Assembly (NCBI RefSeq): GCF_038561935.1
Contig: NZ_CP102770.1
Location: 7,192,001 to 7,256,000, forward strand
Source: Myxococcus stipitatus
Lineage (GTDB): Bacteria > Myxococcota > Myxococcia > Myxococcales > Myxococcaceae
Length of the DNA stretch: 64,000 nt
Direction of reading: 5' to 3'
Part shown: in pieces, positions 1-7,579 of the stretch
Position numbering within the stretch: position 1 is the stretch's first letter
Layout: every line of letters starts with the position of its first letter
Notes under the pieces: model-generated
Databases searched by the model: none
Told to the model about the DNA's origin: nothing
The model's input: the letters and a program-made list of their open reading frames with translations, nothing else
Position numbers and translations under genes: made by a program

Positions 1-42
1 CACGCACACCATCGACTGCCACAGCCCAACGCGCTTGCGCAT
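1..42 (-). CDS. 5' end of a gene cut by the window edge
   Basis: An ATG at 40-42 on the minus strand opens a reading frame of 14 codons that runs off the window (begins MRKRVGLWQS). It is preceded at short distance by a strong purine-rich ribosome-binding site (GGAGGAGGG on the minus strand, about 50-58) and lies only 19 bases past the stop of the exonuclease III gene, in the same direction, so the two are probably co-transcribed. The basic start followed by a hydrophobic stretch could begin a signal peptide. Too little is visible to name the product. Confidence 0.5.
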   Translation of the reverse strand, partial: MRKRVGLWQSMVCV

Positions 43-61
43 CACGGTCCGCCCTCCTCCG

Positions 62-832
62 TCAGTCCCGAAGCTCCAGCCACACCGGCGCATGGTCCGA
101 GGGCTGCTTGCCCTTGCGAGCCTCCCGGTCCGTGTCCGCCCCCGTCAGTCGAGGCACCAGCTGCGCGGACACGTACAGGTGGTCGATGCGCAGGCCCCGG
201 TTCTTCGGGAAGGCCAGCATCCGGTAGTCCCACCACGAGAAGCGCTGCGTGTCGGGATACAGCTTCCGGTACGCATCCGACAGCCCGAAGGCGCACAGGC
301 GCTGAAGCGCGTCGCGCTCCCGCACCGAGCAGAGCGTCTGCCCCTCCCACTCCTTCGGGTCATAGACGTCGATGTCCTCGGGCGCGATGTTCCAGTCGCC
401 GCCGAGCACCAGCGCCTCATCGGGGTTGTGCCGCGTGTCCAGGTAGCGCCGAAGCCGGCCGTACCACTCGAGCTTGTACTCGTACTGCGGTGAGTCCAAC
501 GACTGCCCGTTGGGCGCGTACGCGCTCACCACGCGGATGCCCCCCACCGTCGCGGCGATGAGGCGCGCGTGCGTGTCATCCACGCCGTCCGACAGCCCCT
601 TCACCACGTCGCGAGGCTCCTCCTTCGCCAGGATGGCCACGCCGTTGTAGGTCTTCTGCCCGTGGACCGCCGCGTGGTAGCCGGCCGCGCGCACGGCCTC
701 CATCGGGAAGTCGTCCTCCGTGCACTTCAGCTCCTGAAGGCACAGCACATCCGGCTGCGCGCTCTTCAGCCACTCGAGCAGCCGCTCCTGACGCGCCCGC
801 ACCGAGTTCACATTCCAGGTGGCGATTTTCAT
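62..832 (-). CDS. xth: exodeoxyribonuclease III (AP endonuclease, ExoIII family)
   Basis: This 256-residue protein is a Mg-dependent exonuclease/AP endonuclease of base excision repair and acts in the cytoplasm on abasic DNA. The start chosen is the ATG of MKIATWNVNSVRAR, because the family begins there; the open frame continues 24 codons further upstream without similarity. Hallmarks seen: N7 in TWNVNS, metal ligand E34 in LCLQELK, the GDWNIAPEDIDV block near the middle, and the C-terminal SDHAPVW block that carries the catalytic Asp-His. Length matches the family. It is divergent from the TPR gene at 1029, and a second gene follows 19 bases downstream. Confidence 0.95.
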   Translation of the reverse strand: MKIATWNVNSVRARQERLLEWLKSAQPDVLCLQELKCTEDDFPMEAVRAAGYHAAVHGQKTYNGVAILAKEEPRDVVKGLSDGVDDTHARLIAATVGGIRVVSAYAPNGQSLDSPQYEYKLEWYGRLRRYLDTRHNPDEALVLGGDWNIAPEDIDVYDPKEWEGQTLCSVRERDALQRLCAFGLSDAYRKLYPDTQRFSWWDYRMLAFPKNRGLRIDHLYVSAQLVPRLTGADTDREARKGKQPSDHAPVWLELRD

Positions 833-932
833 CGCGGGCACCGTCGCACGCCACCCACGCCCTCGCCACGCTTTTTCCCCTCGCGTGCGGCCGCGAAGCC
901 ACACCGCGTCTCACGTCCCCAAGGGAAGGCGC

Positions 933-948
933 TGGCACGGCCATCGCA
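933..948 (+). promoter_or_regulatory. candidate sigma-54 (-24/-12) promoter
   Basis: TGGCACG, four bases, then TCGCA. This matches the RpoN consensus TGGCACG-N4-TTGCA with one mismatch. The invariant GG (934-935) and GC (946-947) are separated by the required ten bases. It lies 80 bases upstream of the TPR gene start at 1029 and points towards it. Myxobacteria use many sigma-54 promoters. This is a sequence match only. Confidence 0.45.
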
Positions 949-1028
949 ATAGCCCCAGGTGGGAGGACGCCCACAGGTGTCCTCCTGGAGCGCCCTTTCC
1001 GGGCGCCCCGCCTGGAGTCGAGGTCGCC

Positions 1029-2084
1029 ATGAGCCCGAGGACGAGGAAGGCCCCCCGCCGCACCCTGGGTTTCACCCTGCCCCCCACGCTGAAGAAGGCA
1101 CTGCTGCCCTCGTGCCTCGCCGCGCTGGGCCTGGCCGCATGGAGCGACGTCCCCATTCCGGCCGCCTGGCGCCCGTGGGTCGCCCTCGCGGAGCAGCAGG
1201 TGCGCACCGCGCCCAGGCCCGCCCCCGTGAGCGGCACGAGCCAAGGCTTCACCACCGCGCCCCTGCCCCTCCCGGCCCATGCCCCGGAGGTGCCGCGGGA
1301 GAACCTGGAGCCCGCGCCGCGCCCCGCGCCCGAGGACGCCCTGGCGATGTCGCATGAGCACACGCGCCGGGTGGACCACCTGAGCCGCGCGCGCTCCCTG
1401 AAGGACCTGGGCGACGTGTCCGGCGCGCTCACCGAGGTGCGCCGCGCATTGCATGACGACCCGGCCGACACGGACGCGCTCGCGATGGCCGCGCGGCTGG
1501 CCCGCCTCCACGGCCAGCTGGAGGTCGCGCTCGTCGCCTACGCCCGACTGGGCAACCTGGTGCCCGAGGAGGCTGGGGCGCTCGTCCAGCAGGCTCGCTT
1601 GCTCGTGTCCCAGGGGCGCCACGCGGAGGCCGTGCGCGTGGGTGAGGAGGCGGTGCTCCGCGCCCCGGAGGACGCGGAGGTGTACCAGGTGCTCGGACGC
1701 GCGCACCTGGGCGCGGGCGAGCTGAGCGCGGCCATCCTCCGCTTCCAGCAGGCGGTCCACCTGGACCCCGAGCATGGCTACGCCCTCAACAACCTCGGGT
1801 TCGCGTACCTGCGAGCCGGAGAGGACGCGAAGGCCGCCGAGGTGCTCGCCCAGGCCGCGCAACTGCTGCCCCACGTGGCCTACGTGCACAACAACCTGGG
1901 CGTGGCCTGGGAGCGGCTCGGGAAGAAGGACGAAGCCCGCGCCGCGTACGCGACCGCCACCCGGCTGTCGCCTCGCTACGTCCAGGCCCGCGTCAACGTG
2001 GACCGGCTCAACCGCGTGGCCCAGGCGGACCTGGGCTCGCCTGGGCTTGGGGCCCAGGAAGTCCCGGCCCTCTCCGCGCAGTGA
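1029..2084 (+). CDS. tetratricopeptide-repeat protein with N-terminal membrane anchor
   Basis: A 351-residue protein. After a basic N-terminus (MSPRTRKAPRR) there is a hydrophobic segment (about residues 18-36), then a proline/alanine-rich linker to about 105. From about residue 120 to 330 there are six or so TPR units, with typical signatures such as LGRAHLGAGELSAAILRFQQA and ALNNLGFAYLRAGEDAKAAEVL. TPRs form helical scaffolds for protein-protein contacts; the partner is not evident. The ATG at 1029 is preferred over upstream in-frame codons because the upstream translation looks non-coding and overlaps the exonuclease promoter region. The linker suggests a periplasm-exposed, inner-membrane-tethered scaffold. 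A possible sigma-54 site lies 80 bases upstream. It precedes the cell-wall operon, but the 96-base gap makes co-transcription uncertain. Confidence 0.8.
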   Translation: MSPRTRKAPRRTLGFTLPPTLKKALLPSCLAALGLAAWSDVPIPAAWRPWVALAEQQVRTAPRPAPVSGTSQGFTTAPLPLPAHAPEVPRENLEPAPRPAPEDALAMSHEHTRRVDHLSRARSLKDLGDVSGALTEVRRALHDDPADTDALAMAARLARLHGQLEVALVAYARLGNLVPEEAGALVQQARLLVSQGRHAEAVRVGEEAVLRAPEDAEVYQVLGRAHLGAGELSAAILRFQQAVHLDPEHGYALNNLGFAYLRAGEDAKAAEVLAQAAQLLPHVAYVHNNLGVAWERLGKKDEARAAYATATRLSPRYVQARVNVDRLNRVAQADLGSPGLGAQEVPALSAQ

Positions 2085-2180
2085 CGCCTCCCCGCCTGGA
2101 GACCGGACTCCAGGCGGGTGTCGCAGCGGTTCCCGTTCCCGGCCCGGCAGTCTAACGTGCAGCCCCCGTCGAGAAGCACC

Positions 2181-4799
2181 ATGACCCTGGCCTCTGTGAT
2201 GCCCAATCCGCCCGAAGCTTCACCCCCGTCCACCCCGGCGCCCGTGCCTCCACGCCCCAGCCTGGGCGCGCGCCTCTGGAAGTGGACGAAGCGGCTGCTC
2301 ATCACCGGGGCCGTGGGCCTGCTCCTGTGCCTGCTCGTCGCCGTGGGCACGTACCTCTACTTCAGCCGCGACCTGCCCTCGGTGGACACGCTGCGCAACT
2401 ACCAGCTGCCCCAGGTCACCAAGGTGACGTGTGGCGACGGGAGCATCTGCGCCGAGTACGCCTTCGAGAAGCGCACCGTGGTGCGGGTGGAGGCCCTGCC
2501 CTCGCACGTGCGCGACGCGTTCCTCGCCGCCGAGGACGCGGACTTCTACAAGCACGTGGGCCTGGACCCCTTCGGCATCGCGCGCGCCACCGTCAAGAAC
2601 CTCATCCCCGGCAGCACCAAGTCCGGCGCCTCCACCATCACCCAGCAGGTGGTGAAGAACCTGCTGCTCACGCCCGAGCGCAAGCTGTCGCGCAAGATTC
2701 GCGAGTGGATCCTCACGCCGCGCGTCGAGGAGGCGCTCACCAAGGACCAGATTCTCGGCCTCTACATCAACCAGTCCTACTACGGGCAGCGGCGGTACGG
2801 CCTGGAGGAGGCGGCGCTCTATTACTTTGGCAAGAACGCCAAGGATTTGAGCGTGGGTGAGGCCGCGGTCCTCGCGGGCACGGTGCAGAGTCCGCACCGC
2901 ATCAACCCGGTGACGAACATGACGCGGGCCAAGTCGCGTCAGCGGTACGTGCTGCGGCAGATGGCGAACCAGGGCTTCGTGCCGTTGAAGATCGTGGAGG
3001 GTGAGCTGGACAAGCCCATCGTCCTGGCGCCCCGCCCCAAGCCGAGGGTGGGCCCGTACTACGCGGAGGAGATTCGCCGCACGCTCATCGAGCGCTACGG
3101 CGAAGAGGCCGTGATGCGGGGCGGCCTGCGCGTGGACATCGCCATGGTTCCGCAGCTCCAGGTCGCCGCGGAGCAGGCGGTGCGCGACGGGCTGGAGGCG
3201 ATGGACCGGCGCCAGGGCTACCGAGGGCCTCGCGGCACGCTGGAGGACGCGCGGTGGGCGCGGCTTCGCGGCATGGTGGTCACCCGCATCGAGGAGGCTG
3301 GTCGCCGGCTGAAGGACCAGGGCTACGTCGCGGACCTGTCGCCGCTCGCGCAGGCGGAGAAGCCCGCGGAGCCGAAGCCCGGCGCCGTCACGGAGGCCGA
3401 GGTGGAAGGCGCGGAGGAGCAGCGCCCGGACCTGTCGTCCGAGGACGAGGCCCCGCCGTCGGAGGAGGAGCTGCTGGTGGGCGCGGTCCCCTTGCGGCCG
3501 CTGGAGGAAGGGCTGCGGCTGACGGGCTATGTGTCCGAGATCGATGAGAAGCGCAACATCGCGCGCGTGGACCTGGTGGGCCGCACCGCGGAGGTGGCGT
3601 ACTCCACCGTCACCTGGGCGCGGCAGAAGGGAAAGAGCGCCCCGAAGAACATCTCGGACGTGTTCGCGAAGGGGCAGCTCGTCTTCGTGCGGGTCCTGAA
3701 GGCGCCGCCCGCGCCGGCCTTCGTGGAGGCGACGCTGGACCAGATTCCGGAGGTGCAGGGCGGCATGGTGGCCATCCGCCCGGACAACCGGCACGTCGTC
3801 GCGCTGGTGGGTGGGTACGACGCGGCCCGCTCGTCGTTCAACCGCGCCACGCAGGCCAGACGGCAGCCGGGCTCGTCCTTCAAGCCGTTCCTCTACGGCG
3901 CCGCGATGGCCAGCGGACGCTACACGCCGCTGTCCCAGGTGAACGACGCGCCCGAGGCGATTCGAGACCCGTACACGGGCAAGACGTGGAAGCCGCAGAA
4001 CTACGACCGGCGCTTCGAAGGCCCCATGACGCTGCGCCAGGCGCTCACGAAGTCGAAGAACACCGTGTCGGTGCGCCTCATCGAGTCGCTCACGCCGCCC
4101 ACCGTCATCGACTTCGCGCGGCGGGCGGGCATCCACTCGCCCATGCCGGAGAACCTCACGCTGGCGCTGGGCACTGGCGAGGTGACGATTCTGGAGGCGG
4201 TGAACGCGTACGCCACGCTCCAGGCCAATGGCCGCTACGCGGAGCCGCTCATGCTGCTGCGCGTGCGCGACTCGCGCGGCAAGGTGCTGGAGGAGCATCA
4301 GCCCGGCTTCGAGGAGACCCTGCCTCCCGCCGTCGCGTACCTCACCACGTCGCTGATGCGCAGCGTGGTGGAGGAAGGAACGGCGAAGGCGGTGCGCGAG
4401 CTGAACCGCCCCGCGGCGGGCAAGACGGGCACCACGCAGGAGTCTCGGGACACGTGGTTCTCCGGCTACACGATGGACTACGTGGCCAGCGCGTGGGTGG
4501 GCTTCGATGACAACTCCCCCATGGGAAGCAGCGAGACGGGTGGACGCGCCGCGCTGCCCATCTGGCTCCACTTCATGCGCACGGCGCACGAGGGCCTCCC
4601 CGCCCGCGACTTCGAGGTGCCCTCCGGCGTCCTCCAGGTTCGCATCGACCCCGTCACGGGGCTCCTCGCCGGGGCGTCCGTGCCGGGCCGACTGGAGCCG
4701 TTCCTCGAGGGCACCCAGCCCACCGCCGAGGCCCCTCCACCGGGCCAGGTGACCACCGACGAGTTCTTCCTCAACGAAGGCAACAGGAAGGGTCTGTGA
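2181..4799 (+). CDS. mrcA: class A penicillin-binding protein (PBP1A type), bifunctional peptidoglycan synthase
   Basis: This 872-residue protein polymerises lipid II (glycosyltransferase family 51) and cross-links stem peptides (transpeptidase) on the outer face of the inner membrane. There is a transmembrane helix at about residues 38-61. The GT51 domain follows, with catalytic E118 in AAEDADFYKHVG, the TITQQVVKN motif and the RKIREWILTPRVEEALTKDQ block. An acidic linker (about 395-440) precedes an OB-like segment. The transpeptidase domain has the SxxK nucleophile S565 (GSSFK), the SKN motif in TKSKNTVSV, and the K748-T-G motif. All active-site motifs are intact. The start is the ATG following GAGAAG; the ATG 18 bases later is an alternative. 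The 3' end overlaps the next gene by four bases, so it heads a coupled operon. Confidence 0.93.
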   Translation: MTLASVMPNPPEASPPSTPAPVPPRPSLGARLWKWTKRLLITGAVGLLLCLLVAVGTYLYFSRDLPSVDTLRNYQLPQVTKVTCGDGSICAEYAFEKRTVVRVEALPSHVRDAFLAAEDADFYKHVGLDPFGIARATVKNLIPGSTKSGASTITQQVVKNLLLTPERKLSRKIREWILTPRVEEALTKDQILGLYINQSYYGQRRYGLEEAALYYFGKNAKDLSVGEAAVLAGTVQSPHRINPVTNMTRAKSRQRYVLRQMANQGFVPLKIVEGELDKPIVLAPRPKPRVGPYYAEEIRRTLIERYGEEAVMRGGLRVDIAMVPQLQVAAEQAVRDGLEAMDRRQGYRGPRGTLEDARWARLRGMVVTRIEEAGRRLKDQGYVADLSPLAQAEKPAEPKPGAVTEAEVEGAEEQRPDLSSEDEAPPSEEELLVGAVPLRPLEEGLRLTGYVSEIDEKRNIARVDLVGRTAEVAYSTVTWARQKGKSAPKNISDVFAKGQLVFVRVLKAPPAPAFVEATLDQIPEVQGGMVAIRPDNRHVVALVGGYDAARSSFNRATQARRQPGSSFKPFLYGAAMASGRYTPLSQVNDAPEAIRDPYTGKTWKPQNYDRRFEGPMTLRQALTKSKNTVSVRLIESLTPPTVIDFARRAGIHSPMPENLTLALGTGEVTILEAVNAYATLQANGRYAEPLMLLRVRDSRGKVLEEHQPGFEETLPPAVAYLTTSLMRSVVEEGTAKAVRELNRPAAGKTGTTQESRDTWFSGYTMDYVASAWVGFDDNSPMGSSETGGRAALPIWLHFMRTAHEGLPARDFEVPSGVLQVRIDPVTGLLAGASVPGRLEPFLEGTQPTAEAPPPGQVTTDEFFLNEGNRKGL

Positions 4800-6166
4800 G
4801 CCGAACCCTGGTTCTGGTCCTCTCCTGGGGACTGTGCGCGTTCGCGGCCAGCGCGGCGCCTGTGTCCCCCTCGACTTCGGACACCAGCGCCCCCGCGGTG
4901 CAGCGCCTGTCACAGGCCCTGGCCACGTCGGTGCGTGCGTTGCCCGCGGAGGCGCCCGTCGCGCTGTATCTCTCGGGTGGCTCGGCCGAGCTGCGGCGCG
5001 CGGTGGGAAGTGTCCTCGCGGGACGACTCGCGGCCGTGGGGCTCGCGCCCACGCTGGTCGATGCCCCCAGCGCGGAGGCCGCCGAAGGGGTGGCTCGTGC
5101 CCAGGGGGCTCGCACGCTGGTGCGGCTGACGCTGGATGTGGAAGCGGGTGCCCTGCGTGCGCGCGGTGATGCGCTGGGCACGTGGGTCAACTTCTGGTCG
5201 GGCCGTGCGCCGACGCGCCCCGCGAGGCCGTCGGGTGCGCTCGTCGAGTCGGTGGATGCGGACGCGGAGGTGCTGGCCCTGGCTGCGTTGGGCGTGCCTT
5301 CGACGCCCCCTGTCTCACCGGGAGGGCCCACGAGGAGCATCCGACTGCTGGGGGCCACGCTGGTTCGGCTGGAGCAGCCCGTGGCCGCGCTCGCCGCGGG
5401 GGACCTGGACGGAGATGGTCGGGATGAAATCGCGGTGATGACGGAGGCGGACGTGTCCGTCTTCGGTGCGGAGGGTCGCCTCCTGGCGCGCAGGGAGCTG
5501 AGCGCCCTGCCCTTCTCGAGCACCCCCACTCGCGAGCCCTTTGGGGCGCTGGCGGTGCTGCCGGGACCGCCTCGGCTGGCGGCTTGGAGTTCGCGCCGTG
5601 CACAGGGGGAGGTGCTCGTGTTGGACAAGGGGCGCGGCACGCTGCGGCCCGTGGGCACTCTCGACGGTGCGCCGGTGGGGGCCGTGGAGCGCGGGAGCTT
5701 CGTGCCGGGACAGACGTCGTTCCAGGCCGAGGTCCGGTTCGCCGACGGCAAGGCCCAGGCGCTCCCCGCGCCCTTCTCCACCGCGAGCCTCGCTCCGCCC
5801 CGGATGCTCTTCGTGCACCCGGATGCGACGGCGTCTCTCTATGCGCGCCCGGGTGTGCCGCCCACGCGCCTCGTCGGGCTGGGCACGGGCAGTGCGCTGG
5901 GCGACCTGGATGGAGATGGCACGCCGGAGCTGCTCACCACGTCGGCGCTGCTCCAGCCCTCGCCGGATGTGCTGCGTGTCCACTCACTCAGGGCCGAGGA
6001 CCCCGTCGCTCACGAGCCGCTGTGGCAGGGCTCGCTTCCCCCGGGACGGGCGCTGTTCGTCGTGGTGGCCGACCTGGATGGCGATGAGCGCCGCGAGGTG
6101 GTGGTGGGGATGTGGAAGCCCGACGGCACCGGGGAGTTGTTCCTTCTGCGCCAGGGTGCGCCATGA
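4796..6166 (+). CDS. exported VCBS/FG-GAP repeat protein, operon partner of the penicillin-binding protein
   Basis: A 456-residue protein starting at a GTG that overlaps the previous stop (GTGA, 4796-4799), implying translational coupling. The N-terminus is a Sec signal peptide (SRTLVLVLSWGLCAFAASAAP, cleavage after about residue 21). Residues about 35-165 form an alpha/beta segment of unknown family. The C-terminal half contains three calcium-loop motifs of the FG-GAP type (DLDGDGRDEIAV, DLDGDGTPELL, DLDGDERREVVV), as in beta-propeller proteins. It is likely periplasmic. Its place between a peptidoglycan synthase and a solute-binding protein suggests a cell-wall or sensing role, which is inference. 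No enzymatic residues are recognised. Confidence 0.8.
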   Translation: MSRTLVLVLSWGLCAFAASAAPVSPSTSDTSAPAVQRLSQALATSVRALPAEAPVALYLSGGSAELRRAVGSVLAGRLAAVGLAPTLVDAPSAEAAEGVARAQGARTLVRLTLDVEAGALRARGDALGTWVNFWSGRAPTRPARPSGALVESVDADAEVLALAALGVPSTPPVSPGGPTRSIRLLGATLVRLEQPVAALAAGDLDGDGRDEIAVMTEADVSVFGAEGRLLARRELSALPFSSTPTREPFGALAVLPGPPRLAAWSSRRAQGEVLVLDKGRGTLRPVGTLDGAPVGAVERGSFVPGQTSFQAEVRFADGKAQALPAPFSTASLAPPRMLFVHPDATASLYARPGVPPTRLVGLGTGSALGDLDGDGTPELLTTSALLQPSPDVLRVHSLRAEDPVAHEPLWQGSLPPGRALFVVVADLDGDERREVVVGMWKPDGTGELFLLRQGAP

Positions 6167-7533
6167 CGTCCCGCTTCTGTGTCACCAGCCTCGTGCTCCT
6201 GGGCTCCTTGTCCGCGCTCGCCGCGAGCCGTCCGCGCTACGGCGGCGAGGTGCGCGTCGCCCATGCGGGGCCTCCCGAGGTCGGAGAGCCTTCTCTCGCG
6301 GACACGCCGCTGGAGGCCACGCTCCTGGGCCTGCTGTCTCGGCCCGTCTGCTCGGTGACAACGGAGGGCGAGGTGCATCCCGCGCTCGCGCGAGAGCTGT
6401 CGCGACCGACGCCGCAGGTCGCGCGGCTGACGATGCCGTCCGCCACCAGTGCGGGCGCGATGGCGCGTGCGTGGATGCGGCTGGCGAGTGTGGAGGGTGC
6501 GTCGCCGTACCGCGCCCTGCTCTTCCCGCTGCGCGGTGAGGGGCGGCAGATCAGCGCGAGTGGCGCCACGCTGGACCTGGCGCTCTCCTTCCCGTGGCCC
6601 GACCTGGAGCGGGGGCTCTGTCATCCCGCGCTGGCCGCGCCTGCGTCGGCTGCGACTCCGGGCCCGTTCTCGGCGGCGGGACGCGGGGCACTGGATGCGC
6701 AGCTGAGTTGGCCTCGTGGGCGTCCGTATCTCGACCGGTTGCAGCTCACCGCCACGGATGAGCGGGGGCTGGCCCGGCTCTGGTCTTCGCGACAGGTGCA
6801 GGTGGAGCTCGGGGTCTCCTCGGAGACGGACACCGTCTCGGGTCCGTTGCTGTACGCGACGTACCTCGCGTTCTCGCCCCGACGTGTCCCCGCGGACTTC
6901 CGGCAGGCGGTGGAGAGCGCCATCGACCGCGAGGACCTCACGCGCCTCTTCGTGCATGGTCCCGCGGCGCCCATGCCCCATCTGCTGCCTCCCGCGCTGA
7001 TGCAGCAGGGCCCCAGGCCTCGCCCGGCGGCGCCCGCGTCGAAGACCTCTCGCACGGTGACGCTGGTGTATGACGCGGCCCTCGACGACCAGCGCGCGGT
7101 GGCCGAGCGCATCCAGGTGAAGCTGCACGAGCGGGGTTACACCGTGGCGCTGGAGCCGCTGGCGCGCGCGGCGCTTCGAGCACGGTGGGCCAAGGGGGAG
7201 TTCGAGCTGATGCTGCATGCGCTGCTCCTGCCTCCGGCGCCGGGCCCCGCGTTGGCGGTGGTGCTGGATGCGGCGGGTCGCAAGGACTTGCTGGGCGTGG
7301 AGCTTCCGGCCATCGGCTCGCTGCCGGACGCGGCGGCTCGGGATGCGCGGGCCCGCGAGCGCGCCCTGGTGTTGGGTGCATCGCTGCCGCTGGTGCCCTT
7401 GTATGCGCAGGGGCTGGGTGTCCGGGCGATGGCGGAGGTGGGTGGCCTGGTGATGGATGGGCAGGGCCTGCCGTCACTCGATGGGGCGTACCTGCTACCG
7501 CCCGAGGGCGCTGGCATCGGAGGGCGGCCTTGA
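6163..7533 (+). CDS. periplasmic solute-binding protein, family 5 (oligopeptide type), without transporter
   Basis: A 456-residue protein that overlaps the previous gene by four bases (ATGA). It has a signal peptide (MTSRFCVTSLVLLGSLSALAA) without a lipobox, and the mature protein opens with SRPRYGGEVRVAH, the usual entry of SBP_bac_5 proteins. Further family signs are the AIDREDLTRLFVHG segment and the MPHLLPP block after it. Family members bind peptides, including muropeptides, and deliver them to ABC permeases, but none are encoded nearby. The next gene is instead a sensor kinase 46 bases downstream. Inference: it may bind a cell-wall peptide and act as a sensor subunit. It is shorter than typical OppA (about 540 residues), so a lobe may be reduced. 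Confidence 0.82.
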   Translation: MTSRFCVTSLVLLGSLSALAASRPRYGGEVRVAHAGPPEVGEPSLADTPLEATLLGLLSRPVCSVTTEGEVHPALARELSRPTPQVARLTMPSATSAGAMARAWMRLASVEGASPYRALLFPLRGEGRQISASGATLDLALSFPWPDLERGLCHPALAAPASAATPGPFSAAGRGALDAQLSWPRGRPYLDRLQLTATDERGLARLWSSRQVQVELGVSSETDTVSGPLLYATYLAFSPRRVPADFRQAVESAIDREDLTRLFVHGPAAPMPHLLPPALMQQGPRPRPAAPASKTSRTVTLVYDAALDDQRAVAERIQVKLHERGYTVALEPLARAALRARWAKGEFELMLHALLLPPAPGPALAVVLDAAGRKDLLGVELPAIGSLPDAAARDARARERALVLGASLPLVPLYAQGLGVRAMAEVGGLVMDGQGLPSLDGAYLLPPEGAGIGGRP

Positions 7534-7565
7534 AGCGAGCGCGGCCCGTGGTGGCTCGGCACTTC

Positions 7566-7573
7566 GAGAGGAG
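7566..7573 (+). promoter_or_regulatory. Shine-Dalgarno site that fixes a TTG start
   Basis: GAGAGGAG lies six bases before the TTG at 7580. No in-frame ATG or GTG occurs near the start of the kinase membrane segment, so this site supports TTG initiation. Confidence 0.6.
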
Positions 7574-7579
7574 CACTCC

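Noticed and set aside
2220..4913. 897-codon open frame opposite the penicillin-binding protein gene
   Set aside because: His/Arg/Leu-rich translation with no motif; it is the expected antisense shadow of a GC-rich gene whose plus-strand product has all active-site motifs.
7457..7579. Longer N-terminus for the sensor kinase
   Set aside because: The upstream ATGs lie inside the solute-binding protein gene and the translation is Arg-rich; TTG 7580 has a good ribosome site and leads directly into the first membrane helix.
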